From NCBI GenBank assembly GCA_964584135.1, contig CAZOYN010000005.1:1-32124 (forward strand): 32,124 bases of DNA, given 5' to 3'. Of the stretch, positions 1-8,112 are shown in pieces. This DNA comes from CAZOYN01 sp964584135. Lineage in GTDB: Bacteria > Patescibacteriota > Saccharimonadia > Saccharimonadales > UBA4665. Under the pieces are notes generated by a model. It searched no databases. It was not told where the DNA came from and saw only the letters and a list, made by a program, of their open reading frames with translations. Position 1 is the first letter of the stretch. Each line of letters begins with the position of its first letter. The translations under genes were made by a program, and so were the position numbers.

Positions 1-248
1 AGCATGGTAAAGCTGACTTCGCCGGTGTAGGCGCCTTCGTCTTTGTAAAAGGCGTTCTGGGCGGCCAGGCGGAAGTGCCGGCGGTCAATTTCCAGGCTGA
101 CCGGTTGCAAGGCGACCAGGCTGGGCGCCAAGACAACTTCGATATCACGGTGCGGCTCAATGTGCTGCTGCAGGCGGTGTACCAGCAGGCTGGCCTCGTG
201 GACGGTGAGGTGCATTTTCCAGTTACCGACAATCAGGGTGCGCTTCAT
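1..248 (-). CDS. tpiA: Triosephosphate isomerase, N-terminal part (3' end beyond window)
   Basis: This frame interconverts dihydroxyacetone phosphate and glyceraldehyde 3-phosphate in glycolysis. Reading the minus strand from ATG at 248 gives the TIM opening: GNWKMH near residues 8-13, with the catalytic lysine, and AQNAF followed by GAYTGEVS near residues 67-79. About 82 codons are visible; the gene runs off the left edge, so the histidine and glutamate catalytic residues lie outside. It follows pgk by 23 bp on the same strand and is probably cotranscribed with pyk and pgk. No strong Shine-Dalgarno sequence is seen before this ATG. Confidence 0.93.
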   Translation of the reverse strand, partial: MKRTLIVGNWKMHLTVHEASLLVHRLQQHIEPHRDIEVVLAPSLVALQPVSLEIDRRHFRLAAQNAFYKDEGAYTGEVSFTM

Positions 249-271
249 GATGCTTATGGTTCAATTGTACC

Positions 272-1558
272 TTATTTCTTGTCCAACAGGGCTTCCACGC
301 CCGGTAATTTGCGGCCGCTCATCAGCTCCAGGCTGGCGCCGCCGCCGGTAGAAACGTGATCAAATTGCTGCACGAGCTTGCGGGCTTCGACATAGCCAAC
401 CGTATCACCGCCGCCCACCAGGGTGAATGGCCGGTGGCCAAAGCCGCCGAGCATAGCTTCGGTGAGCAGCTCGGTACCATGGGAATACGGGCCAATTGGT
501 CCCTGTAAACCGGCAGTTTCGGTAACGCCCATGGTGCCATTCCACACCACGGTGCTGGCAAACTGCAAGGCGCCGTTTATAAACGAGGCTGAAAACGGCC
601 CAATATCTAGGATCTGCTCATCGGCATGCACGTGGCTGGCGCTGGCCGGCGGTCGCTTGGGGTAATTTTCGATGTCGGCAATCACGTGGGCGCTCCAATC
701 AACAATACGGGTCGGCTTGGTCTTGTCAATTTTATGAGCCACCACGCCGTCAAACGGCACCGCGAAGATAAAGCGCCGCTGTTTAGCCTGGGCGCTGGCC
801 TTGCGTAAGATATCGTGGGCCACCGGTATATCTTCTTTATCGAAGAGACTAGCGCCGATATTGATGCCCTGGGCAGCCAAAAAGGTGTTGGCCATTGCCC
901 CGCCTACGGCCACAAAATCGGCCAGTTCGAGAAAGCGGTGCAAAATATCAATTTTGTCGGCAATTTTAGCACCGCCAATCACGGCCACCAGTGGCCGCTC
1001 GGGTTTTTCCATAACATTGGTAATAGTGTCGACTTCCTTCTCCAGCAACAGCCCGGCAACGCTGGGCAAGAAGTGCGTAATGGCTGCGGTACTGGCGTGC
1101 GCCCGGTGCACCACGCCAAAGCCGTCCTGGACAAAGACTTCGGCCAGGCTGGCCAGCTGTTGGGCAAACGCGCTGTCGTTGGCCTCTTCCTCGGGGTGGA
1201 AACGCAGGTTTTCGAGTAACAGTACCTCGCCGTGCTGGAGGCCGGCGGCGGCTTTTTGGGCGGGCTCGCCTACACAGTCGGTAGCGAATTCTACGGGGTG
1301 GTCGAGCAGTTGGCGCAGCCGTTTGGCGACCGGAAATAAGCTGTTGGCGGTGTCGTTCGGCCCGCTTGGGCGGCCGAGATGCGAACAAATAATCAATGTT
1401 ACGTTTTGCTCAAGCAGGTAGTTAATGGTCGGCAGCGATTGTTTGATGCGGTAATCATCGGTGATCTTACCATCTTCAATTGGCACGTTGTAGTCGGCCC
1501 GTAGGAGTACGGTTTTGCCCTTGAGGTCAATGTCACGGATTGTCTGCTTAGTAAACAT
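272..1558 (-). CDS. pgk: Phosphoglycerate kinase
   Basis: Transfers the acyl phosphate of 1,3-bisphosphoglycerate to ADP in the cytosol, the first ATP-forming step of glycolysis. The 428-residue product has the substrate-binding RADYNVP (residues 20-26), SHLGRP (about 59-64), the WNGTMGV loop, the nucleotide-site GGGDTVG (382-388) and the late STGGGASLELMSG motif. It is slightly longer than the usual 390-415 residues. It lies 18 bp downstream of pyk and just upstream of tpiA. A purine-rich GGTGGG lies close before the ATG. Confidence 0.97.
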   Translation of the reverse strand: MFTKQTIRDIDLKGKTVLLRADYNVPIEDGKITDDYRIKQSLPTINYLLEQNVTLIICSHLGRPSGPNDTANSLFPVAKRLRQLLDHPVEFATDCVGEPAQKAAAGLQHGEVLLLENLRFHPEEEANDSAFAQQLASLAEVFVQDGFGVVHRAHASTAAITHFLPSVAGLLLEKEVDTITNVMEKPERPLVAVIGGAKIADKIDILHRFLELADFVAVGGAMANTFLAAQGINIGASLFDKEDIPVAHDILRKASAQAKQRRFIFAVPFDGVVAHKIDKTKPTRIVDWSAHVIADIENYPKRPPASASHVHADEQILDIGPFSASFINGALQFASTVVWNGTMGVTETAGLQGPIGPYSHGTELLTEAMLGGFGHRPFTLVGGGDTVGYVEARKLVQQFDHVSTGGGASLELMSGRKLPGVEALLDKK

Positions 1559-1576
1559 AGCCCACCGCCTGTACCG

Positions 1577-3013
1577 CTATTCTAACACCCTTACTTTGAT
1601 TGTGTCAGTGGTACCAACCACGCCCGGGTAACGGCCGGAAGCAGTAACTACGATGTCACCCGCGGCGAGCACTTTGTGCTTACGCAGCCAGTCGGTCAGC
1701 TTGCTGGCAGCCAGCGGATCTACCGGCCGGACATAGCTTTTAACGTCATAGGCGATGGCCAATTGCTGGGCAGTCCGGGCATCATTGGTAACGGCAATTA
1801 GGGGGATGGCGGTACGGCGCGAGGCAATCTGCAGCGCGGTGGCGCCAGACTTGGTTTCGGCCACGATGGCCTGCGCTTGGATGCTTTCGGCCAGGCTCAA
1901 AATGGCCTTGCTGATAGCTGCCTGGCGGCTGTGGTCATCCTCGTTATCCGGGAAACTGACTTTCAGCGGGGCGTGAGATTCGGTGTATAAAATAACCCGC
2001 TTCATAGTTTGCACGGCTTCTAACGGGTAGGTGCCGTTGGCGGTTTCGTCACTCAGCATCAAGCAATCGGCACCGACAATAACCGCGGTGGCCGCGTCGG
2101 AAACTTCGGCCCGGGTTGGTTCCGGCGCGTCAGTCATACTGTGCAACATTTGGGTAGCTACAATGGTCGGTTTGGCATAGCGTAAGCCCAGGCCGACAAT
2201 TTGGCGTTGCACGATTGGTACGCTTTCGGCCGGGGTCTCTACTGCCAGGTCGCCGCGGGCAATCATCACGGCATCGGCTTCGCGGACGATAGCTTCCAGG
2301 TTATCTACGGCTGCCTTGGTCTCGATTTTAGCGATAATCCGGGCGCTGCTGTTCATGCCCTTGAGCAGTTTGCGCAAACTGACAATATCGGCGGCGGTCT
2401 GTACGAAGCTGAGGGCCACAAAGTCAATATCATGGACCGAGCCGTAAATCAGGTCGGCCCGGTCTTTGGGCGTGATAATGTCGCCGGCGAAGTTAGTATC
2501 GGGCAGGTTCAGACCCTTACGTTTAATTAAAATGCCGCCGTTTTGAGCCTCGGCCTGCACTACACCACCACTGACACTGGTAATCACAGCTTTGATGCGA
2601 CCGTCGTACAAGTACAACCGCTCGCCGCGTTTGACCTTCTGGCTCAGGTCATACTGGGTGGGTAGCACACCGGTTTTAGCGTAATCAGCCCGGTAGCCAA
2701 AACTCAGCCCTTGGCCTTTCGTCACGTTCACGATGTCGTCAAAGTCGCCGAGTCGGATTTTAGGCCCTTGCAAATCCTGGATAATCGCCACTGGTTTGCC
2801 GGCAGCTTTGCTGGCCTTGCGGATCCAAGCAATCTGTTTGGTGCGCTCCTCTTGCGTGCCGTGGCTAAAGTTGAGGCGCAGGCCATTCGCCCCGGCTTTA
2901 ATAAGCGCCAAAATAGCCTCATAACTATCGGTGGCCGGCCCAACGGTGGCAATAATTTTGGTACGTTTAAAATTTTCAAGTGGCACCGACGGCGCCGTAT
3001 CTGTTTGCTGCAT
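1577..3013 (-). CDS. pyk: Pyruvate kinase
   Basis: Converts phosphoenolpyruvate and ADP to pyruvate and ATP. The 478-residue protein shows RTKIIATVGPA near the N-terminus, LRLNFSHGT (phosphate and cation site), IQDLQGPKIR, the active-site IAKIETK with the catalytic lysine, MIARGDLAVE and the MLSDETANG segment, where many homologues have SGETA. A regulatory-type C-terminal domain (about 350-478) is present. GGGTGGG lies a few bases before the ATG, and a TATACT-like -10 box lies at 3043-3048 inside the end of the preceding gene. It is the first gene of the pyk-pgk-tpiA group. Confidence 0.97.
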   Translation of the reverse strand: MQQTDTAPSVPLENFKRTKIIATVGPATDSYEAILALIKAGANGLRLNFSHGTQEERTKQIAWIRKASKAAGKPVAIIQDLQGPKIRLGDFDDIVNVTKGQGLSFGYRADYAKTGVLPTQYDLSQKVKRGERLYLYDGRIKAVITSVSGGVVQAEAQNGGILIKRKGLNLPDTNFAGDIITPKDRADLIYGSVHDIDFVALSFVQTAADIVSLRKLLKGMNSSARIIAKIETKAAVDNLEAIVREADAVMIARGDLAVETPAESVPIVQRQIVGLGLRYAKPTIVATQMLHSMTDAPEPTRAEVSDAATAVIVGADCLMLSDETANGTYPLEAVQTMKRVILYTESHAPLKVSFPDNEDDHSRQAAISKAILSLAESIQAQAIVAETKSGATALQIASRRTAIPLIAVTNDARTAQQLAIAYDVKSYVRPVDPLAASKLTDWLRKHKVLAAGDIVVTASGRYPGVVGTTDTIKVRVLE

Positions 3014-3040
3014 GACCCACCCTAGAGCGTTAGTTCAGTT

Positions 3041-3394
3041 CTAGTATATATTATTTTTCCGCTTTTGATAGGTGGAAAAACCCACCGAAGCCACGACTGC
3101 GCTTCCAATAAACACCGCCAGTACATCCCCCGGCCCGGTGTTGGTGAGCTCCTGGCTACTGCCGGCAGGATTCGGATTGGCGGCGGCTGCGCTGTTCGAG
3201 CTATTTGAAGATTCGACCGATGGCGTGGACGTGACAACTGGCTGCTCAGCAGCCGGGGCTTTACTTATAGTCGGCACTGGCCCTGGCTTAGCCGAAGGTT
3301 CAGTCAGGTGTTGCGAGCGAAAAGCCAGGATAATTCCTACCAGCAAACCAGCCACCAGAAGAACATAGATAATGTAGAGACTGACTCGGCGCAT
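3041..3394 (-). CDS. Small surface protein with NTGPG sorting-type tail
   Basis: The product is about 117 residues with an N-terminal hydrophobic helix (signal or anchor), then a Ser/Pro/Ala/Asn-rich stretch typical of a wall-spanning linker. It ends in LTNTGPGD, a hydrophobic segment and a basic QKRK tail. That arrangement is the layout of sortase C-terminal signals, with NTGPG in place of the usual LPxTG core. An ATG exists 18 bases upstream at 3412, but GGGAGAA lies correctly spaced before the ATG at 3394, so the later start is chosen. A second protein here (10090-11364) has the same tail. The function beyond surface display is unknown. Confidence 0.8.
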   Translation of the reverse strand: MRRVSLYIIYVLLVAGLLVGIILAFRSQHLTEPSAKPGPVPTISKAPAAEQPVVTSTPSVESSNSSNSAAAANPNPAGSSQELTNTGPGDVLAVFIGSAVVASVGFSTYQKRKNNIY

Positions 3395-3461
3395 AACTTC
3401 TCCCGGAAACACGAGCTACTCTCACCTTAGCCCAAGCCGAGCTTTCTTGCAAGCGCTGCTT

Positions 3462-4967
3462 TTATTCAGAGGTTTGCTGGGCTTGCGGGTCTTGGTAGTC
3501 TTTATTAGCGTCGAGCTGGGCTTGGTAGTGTTGCCATAGCCCTTGGGCACGATGCCGTGAGACGTTAAAGGCCAGCCAGGAGTGGTCGGACTGACGGTCA
3601 AGCTGCTGCTGGACGTATAGTTGATGAGCGACCGATTTCTGCAGCTTTTGGTTTTGGTCGTTCAATAGGTCACTCAGTGCCGGCGTGGCATCAGCCGATA
3701 AACCGCCCAGGTAGGCCACATCCAACTTGCCAGTCGATCGAAAGCGCTGAATATTTTCACGGGCCACGAAAGCATCAGGATTAATGAGATTAATCACGGC
3801 TAGAAACAGGATGATCGAAATAAACATCCCGCGCGCAAATAACTTTTGCGGCTGTTCGCGGGTAATGTAGGCCAGCAACAGGCCAAATGCCGCCACCAAC
3901 CAGCCAATGAACAGGTGGCTATAGAGCCGTAATTCGGTAAAGCCATAGGCCTGCTCATACAGCGACAACCGGCGGTGGGCCGACAGCATCACCAGCCCAA
4001 CTTCCAGGACCAGCACCAAGCAGAGGGCAATAAATAGAAACTGTTGCCGGATAGTCCGCCGGATTGTGGAGGTATGCAGCGCCAACAGCAACAAAAAAGC
4101 AATCACCACCACGGCAATCAGCTCAAAAAAGCCCCGGCGGGCATATTCGGCGTAGGTATAGCCGCCGGCTATCATAATATTGCTTCTGCCACCAAACAGA
4201 TAGTGCAGCTGGATCACCACAAACAGCAGGAAGAGGGTTACGACCGAGCTTAAAACAACGGTGGCTTCAATACTGCCCAGGCGCGCGGCTGGAGCTTGAA
4301 ACTGGTCGTAATCTTCGGTTGCTGGACGGGTAAACAGCAGCGTATATAGGCCAACGAAGAAGGCCGTTACCGTCAGTATCACTAGTGAGTGACCAATCAA
4401 GCTGGGCGACACATGGAAGGCGAAAATTGAGCCGACGTAATGCTTAAACACCAGGTCGGCCGATGAAAACAGCAGCAGAAAAATTAACAGGATGGGCAGG
4501 CTAATAAGAATGCCGCGCAGTACCGGCAGCATGTTTTGCTTAGCCGCATGTTTACTTTGCAGGTTAAAGCTCGTCGCTTTGCGCAGCACGTTACCAAACT
4601 CGGCAACGCCCAAAAACGGCAGCTGTACAGTCCGCCGCAGATAATCAAGACCAGTAAAGTCGCGCAGACGACGCTGCGGCCGCCACACCAGCAACCCGAT
4701 CAGCGCTAGCAGATACAACACGCTGAGCACATCGAGAAATTGCACAAAACCACTGGCCCGGGCGAACAGGGCCACCGCAAACAGCAGCGCCACAAGCGAT
4801 AAGCTCAGTACCGACCGCGAGAACGGCCGCCGCCAGTACGCCATGAACCCTGCAGTCAGTGCCAAAATTAACACTGTGTATAAGAAGAAATTGATGCCCA
4901 AGGCGTGGCCGTAAAAGAACCAGTTAAAGACAAGACCCAGTAGTAGCGACGCGTATCCAATTGGCAA
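3462..4967 (-). CDS. DUF4173-type polytopic membrane protein
   Basis: The 501-residue protein has about a dozen hydrophobic helices, the central motif YAEYARRGFFEL typical of the DUF4173 family, and a hydrophilic C-terminal tail of about 100 residues. The family has no established biochemical role. The only good start in frame is TTG at 4967, because a stop lies about 24 bases upstream; AGGA is about 20 bases away and weak. It is transcribed divergently from the DUF378 gene across an intergenic region holding a perfect TGTGA-N6-TCACA palindrome. Confidence 0.8.
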   Translation of the reverse strand: MPIGYASLLLGLVFNWFFYGHALGINFFLYTVLILALTAGFMAYWRRPFSRSVLSLSLVALLFAVALFARASGFVQFLDVLSVLYLLALIGLLVWRPQRRLRDFTGLDYLRRTVQLPFLGVAEFGNVLRKATSFNLQSKHAAKQNMLPVLRGILISLPILLIFLLLFSSADLVFKHYVGSIFAFHVSPSLIGHSLVILTVTAFFVGLYTLLFTRPATEDYDQFQAPAARLGSIEATVVLSSVVTLFLLFVVIQLHYLFGGRSNIMIAGGYTYAEYARRGFFELIAVVVIAFLLLLALHTSTIRRTIRQQFLFIALCLVLVLEVGLVMLSAHRRLSLYEQAYGFTELRLYSHLFIGWLVAAFGLLLAYITREQPQKLFARGMFISIILFLAVINLINPDAFVARENIQRFRSTGKLDVAYLGGLSADATPALSDLLNDQNQKLQKSVAHQLYVQQQLDRQSDHSWLAFNVSRHRAQGLWQHYQAQLDANKDYQDPQAQQTSE

Positions 4968-5040
4968 TAAACGATGCTTTATAGTCCTCTAAGTATATCA
5001 CGCTAGATATGCGATAAAATAAGGCTTTTAGTTTACACTC

Positions 5041-5056
5041 TGTGATGCAAATCACA
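5041..5056. promoter_or_regulatory. CRP/FNR-type operator palindrome
   Basis: The sequence is TGTGA, six bases, then TCACA, a perfect dyad identical to the core consensus of the E. coli CRP site. It lies between the divergent DUF4173 and DUF378 genes, 60 bp before the DUF378 ATG and 74 bp before the DUF4173 start. Binding by a CRP/FNR-family regulator is inferred; no such regulator is encoded in the window. Confidence 0.5.
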
Positions 5057-5115
5057 TATTTTTGTTGTTTTTGGGACTATATTTAGGTTTGTAACAATAA
5101 TATAGGGAGTGTGAG

Positions 5116-5373
5116 ATGAAAACGTGGAATGTGTTTGACAAGATAGGTTTTACACTGTTAGTTATAGGCGGCCTGAACTGGGGTCTGGTAGGCTTCTTTA
5201 AATACAACCTGGTCGACAAGATTTTCGGCGTGGGTAGTGGTGCCGCCCGCGTAGTCTACGCCATAGTCGGCTTGGCCGCAGTATGGGGCGTATGGTTCAT
5301 AATAGACATGGTTATGGGTATGTCAAAGATGAAGATGTCCGATACGACCCAGCCCAAAAAACCGATGATGTAA
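5116..5373 (+). CDS. DUF378 family small membrane protein
   Basis: This 85-residue protein has two transmembrane helices. The first carries the family pattern LLVIGGLNWGLVGFF (about residues 14-28) and the second spans about 43-66. A lysine- and methionine-rich cytoplasmic tail follows. DUF378 proteins are widespread and uncharacterised. GGGAG lies seven bases before the ATG. The gene stands alone, downstream of the CRP-like palindrome and convergent with the next gene. Confidence 0.88.
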   Translation: MKTWNVFDKIGFTLLVIGGLNWGLVGFFKYNLVDKIFGVGSGAARVVYAIVGLAAVWGVWFIIDMVMGMSKMKMSDTTQPKKPMM

Positions 5374-5398
5374 GGAAGTGTCCTAACTGCAACATATT

Positions 5399-6745
5399 TC
5401 AGGGCTTCACGGTATTGTTGAGGCTGGATTGCTTGAACTCACCGCCAGCCTCTAGCTTGGCCGTTAATTCAAAACTCGCGCACTTTGTACAGTTCTCCGG
5501 GCTTGCCTTGTATTGGTAGTCCGCCTCGTCACTATTTATATACTTACCATTCGGGTCAGTTAGAAATGTGTTTTGAAGTGAACCGGGAGTGCCACCACTT
5601 TGCGTTAGATTCTTAGCCACCCAGTCGGTACTAGTAATATCACTAACCGAGGGGTAGTAACCCTGTTTGTTATAGTAGTCTTCTAACGTATTCGCCAGTG
5701 ATTTCATATCTATTTTGCGTTTGGTATCGTTTACTGACTTCAAAAATGCCTGTTGGTCAGCGCTAGAGAACGAACCACCTGTTTTACTGGATTGGCCTTG
5801 CCACGCGGCAAAACCAAATAGACCAATCAACACCACAATCACAACAGCCAAAAGGCCAGGAGACTTTGGCGCAGTTGATGAGTCGTGTTTATGTGAACGG
5901 TTGAAATACAGCATTACCATCGCGCCCTCAATGAGTATTGATAGAACTACAAGGATGATGTTAATCGCCAAACTATCCGTATTTTCAAGCTGATTTACGT
6001 TTGATTTTGTTATGATGGCCAGCAAGATGAAGACACCGAGTAACAATAGGAACCCCTTAAAGATAAACCACTGCCCGCCATTTTTTAAGAGTTCCTGGCT
6101 CCGTTGCAGTGTTTGTTTTACGGGAACATCAGTTTCAAATAAAGCCACATAGGGGGCTAGCGCGTAACGGAGATGGGCTATAATCGCCCAGATTACGGCA
6201 CCGATGACGAGAAGCAGTGTGAGTAGGGCAAGTGATGCATCCCCCGGTCTTGAACCCGAGAGAAAAAGCAGCGGCAGAAAAACGGCTACGGCTATCGGCC
6301 AGTACGCGATAATGGCTACCCAGGCATTGACTTTGACAATACGTGGCGTTATCAGCAAGGCTCTTTTTAGCACTGATTTAGGGCCGTTCCTTGTTCCTTC
6401 CAAGGAAAATGCCATACTGCTAACCGTAAATGCATATACAAGTGCGTAGAGTAACGTGTAAATACCTAAGCCGACTACCAGCACCGTTATTATTTTCGCA
6501 AAACTGGCAAAGAGTAAGCCAAAATGGCCCAATAACAGGCTAGCCATTGCTAGAAAGGTGAGTGTCAGTGCTACTCCTGCCGCTACGTAGGACACAACAA
6601 GGGCAACTATGAATGTAACCGGATTTCCCCTAACGGCACCAAGCATTTCTTGCAATGATTGAAATATACCGTACTTCTGAGAACTAGGAAGGTTGGATTG
6701 CTGGCTATTTTCTTGGCTGGCACCGTCATGTATCTGTGTTTCCAT
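5399..6745 (-). CDS. Multipass membrane protein with pseudopilin-like C-terminal domain
   Basis: The 448-residue product has about eight hydrophobic helices between residues 35 and 335. A soluble region of about 110 residues then begins with KRKIDMKSLANTLEDYYNKQ and continues through YPSVSDITS, TDPNGKY and DYQYKASPE. The last part resembles the globular domain of type II/IV pseudopilins (helix, then a P-x-S-turn and aspartate-rich loop), here attached to a polytopic body rather than to a prepilin helix. CGGAG lies nine bases before the ATG. The function is unknown; the similarity is by pattern only. Confidence 0.7.
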   Translation of the reverse strand: METQIHDGASQENSQQSNLPSSQKYGIFQSLQEMLGAVRGNPVTFIVALVVSYVAAGVALTLTFLAMASLLLGHFGLLFASFAKIITVLVVGLGIYTLLYALVYAFTVSSMAFSLEGTRNGPKSVLKRALLITPRIVKVNAWVAIIAYWPIAVAVFLPLLFLSGSRPGDASLALLTLLLVIGAVIWAIIAHLRYALAPYVALFETDVPVKQTLQRSQELLKNGGQWFIFKGFLLLLGVFILLAIITKSNVNQLENTDSLAINIILVVLSILIEGAMVMLYFNRSHKHDSSTAPKSPGLLAVVIVVLIGLFGFAAWQGQSSKTGGSFSSADQQAFLKSVNDTKRKIDMKSLANTLEDYYNKQGYYPSVSDITSTDWVAKNLTQSGGTPGSLQNTFLTDPNGKYINSDEADYQYKASPENCTKCASFELTAKLEAGGEFKQSSLNNTVKP

Positions 6746-6801
6746 TTTTGCTCCGTTATAAAGATTATATATTGTTCAAGCTTCGGATTCTAGCTCTATT
6801 T

Positions 6802-6810
6802 TGGTGACCC
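6802..6810 (+). repeat. Short copy of the tRNA-Glu 3' end (TGGTGACCC)
   Basis: These nine bases repeat in direct orientation the end of tRNA-Glu at 7708-7716. The two copies flank the SDR gene on the 3' side of the tRNA, the geometry expected of a small insertion at a tRNA 3' end. Nine bases is short, so this may be coincidence. Confidence 0.25.
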
Positions 6811-6873
6811 TGCGGGGTTCGGTTTATAAACAAATCGTACTAGAAATAATTCGCTGGAACGTCATTTTGAAAC

Positions 6874-7605
6874 TTAAAGTCGCACCAAACTACTCGTATC
6901 AGTATTGAAACCATATAGCCTTTCAACACTATTCAAATCATCCTTTAGTTTCTCAGTCACGATAATTATGTTTGCACCTGATTCGACTTCTAACTTACCA
7001 TCTATCAGGTCGGCTGTCAGGCTTGCTATGTCTTTCATGTCAATACAGGCACTCCAGTCAAAGTCTTTGTTATTATCATTGCCTCGATGTTGCATAGGAG
7101 TATCGACGTAATCAGGTAGCAATGAGTAGACCCTTGCCTTGGTTAGTTCCGCCGCAAGTGAGCCAAAATACAGTGTGACTGCGGCTTTAGAGCTACAATA
7201 GAGGGCAAAATCTGCTTCCGGAATCCGGTCAGACACTGAAGAGACACTGACAATACTAGCTCCGTGCAGCTTATCTTTCAGAGCATTCACAACAAGCATG
7301 GGTGCTAACACATTTACTGAGAATGTTCGTTTGTAAGACTCGGGGGTTACTTCACTTGCATTTCCGGCCTCGGCAACACCAGCATTACTGACAAGTGCTT
7401 CGACCGAGGATTCTGTTACAGCCTTTAAAGAATCAGCAATCTGGTTGCTATCGCTTAAGTCACACTGAAGCCAAACGAAGGCTTTATCTGTAAATTCCGG
7501 TTTGGAGCGTGATACGCCATACACTTTCCAGCCATTCTTTAACAAAAGTTCTGCGACGGACTTGCCGATACCATAACTTGCACCTGTAACAACTGCTGTT
7601 TTCAT
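6874..7605 (-). CDS. SDR family NAD(P)-dependent oxidoreductase
   Basis: The 243-residue product is a classical short-chain dehydrogenase/reductase. It has a Rossmann TGASYGIG at residues 7-14, a CDLSD acidic turn, NAG at 74-76, catalytic Ser in VSSVSD (about 122) and YCSSK with Tyr136 and Lys140. The substrate cannot be told from sequence. It stands between a pilin-tail membrane protein and tRNA-Glu and looks A+T-richer than the genes around it. No clear Shine-Dalgarno sequence precedes the ATG. It may be a passenger gene acquired next to the tRNA. Confidence 0.9.
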   Translation of the reverse strand: MKTAVVTGASYGIGKSVAELLLKNGWKVYGVSRSKPEFTDKAFVWLQCDLSDSNQIADSLKAVTESSVEALVSNAGVAEAGNASEVTPESYKRTFSVNVLAPMLVVNALKDKLHGASIVSVSSVSDRIPEADFALYCSSKAAVTLYFGSLAAELTKARVYSLLPDYVDTPMQHRGNDNNKDFDWSACIDMKDIASLTADLIDGKLEVESGANIIIVTEKLKDDLNSVERLYGFNTDTSSLVRL

Positions 7606-7646
7606 AGTTCCATCATATAAGAGAATCGAACTATTTAACAGATAAG

Positions 7647-7683
7647 AAAAAGCACCTAACTTTTATTGCTGAAAATTAAGTGC
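7647..7683 (-). terminator. Terminator after tRNA-Glu
   Basis: On the minus strand GCAC/GTGC plus TTA and AAAA/TTTT pairs form a hairpin with two mismatches, followed at once by TTTTT. It lies directly 3' of tRNA-Glu. Outer arms CAGATAAGAA (7639-7648) and TTCTTATCTG (7687-7696) extend the dyad to 58 bp, more than a simple terminator needs. Confidence 0.7.
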
Positions 7684-7707
7684 CAATTCTTATCTGTAAC
7701 TTTCCTA

Positions 7708-7782
7708 TGGTGACCCCTAGGAGAGTCGAACTCCTCTTGCCAGGATGAAAACCTGATGTCCTAACCGATAGACGAAGGGGCC
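7708..7782 (-). tRNA. tRNA-Glu (UUC), CCA encoded
   Basis: The minus strand folds as a full cloverleaf. The acceptor GGCCCCT pairs with AGGGGTC, the anticodon stem holds the loop TTTTCAT with anticodon TTC, and a T arm with GTTCGAC and a genomic CCA end are present. The discriminator base is A. The terminator follows 24 bases later. Confidence 0.95.
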
Positions 7783-7825
7783 ACGCGAACCGAACTATCG
7801 TACCATAACAGAGGCCGAAATGAAA

Positions 7826-7853
7826 ATCCCCCGCACCAAAAAGTACGGGGGAT
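7826..7853. terminator. GC-rich hairpin upstream of tRNA-Glu
   Basis: ATCCCCCG and CGGGGGAT form an eight-base-pair stem with a 12-nt loop. On the plus strand a T7 run starts five bases later; on the minus strand TTTTC follows directly. It probably isolates tRNA-Glu from the accessory unit to its right. Confidence 0.5.
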
Positions 7854-7880
7854 GTCCGTTTTTTTACCAGTTTTAGTTTT

Positions 7881-7899
7881 TGTCTAGAGCGGTCAGTCA
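7881..7899 (+). repeat. Left copy of 17-nt direct repeat flanking accessory unit
   Basis: This reads TGTCT-AGAG-CGGTCAGTCA and matches 10019-10035 except for a doubled AG. The two copies enclose about 2.1 kb with the transposase, the presumptive RNA, the winged-helix gene and a small membrane protein. Each copy lies shortly after a GC-rich hairpin. Confidence 0.55.
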
Positions 7900-7922
7900 G
7901 TGCTCGTTGAACTGCTGGCAGC

Positions 7923-7941
7923 TTAGCACAAAATGTGCTAA
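7923..7941. other. Short perfect hairpin before transposase
   Basis: TTAGCACA and TGTGCTAA are separated by AAA. The dyad lies in the roughly 200 bp non-coding stretch between the left direct repeat and the transposase. No coding frame or RNA gene is recognised in the rest of that stretch (7900-8099). Confidence 0.4.
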
Positions 7942-8112
7942 AACGCTACTGTTTATCCGCTGAGTGTGTAGTCAGGCCAACCTAACACCTAAGGAGTTAC
8001 ACCTCTGTCGTTACTTTATAAACAATGTAGATTATTACACATATAAAAGTACACAACTAACAGTGTAAGATATTTACCTGACTGCAATTATATTTAATGT
8101 ATAATGGTTTGT

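Noticed and set aside
801..1421. Long plus-strand frame opposite pgk
   Set aside because: It is antisense to clear pgk coding sequence and shows no motif or ribosome site.
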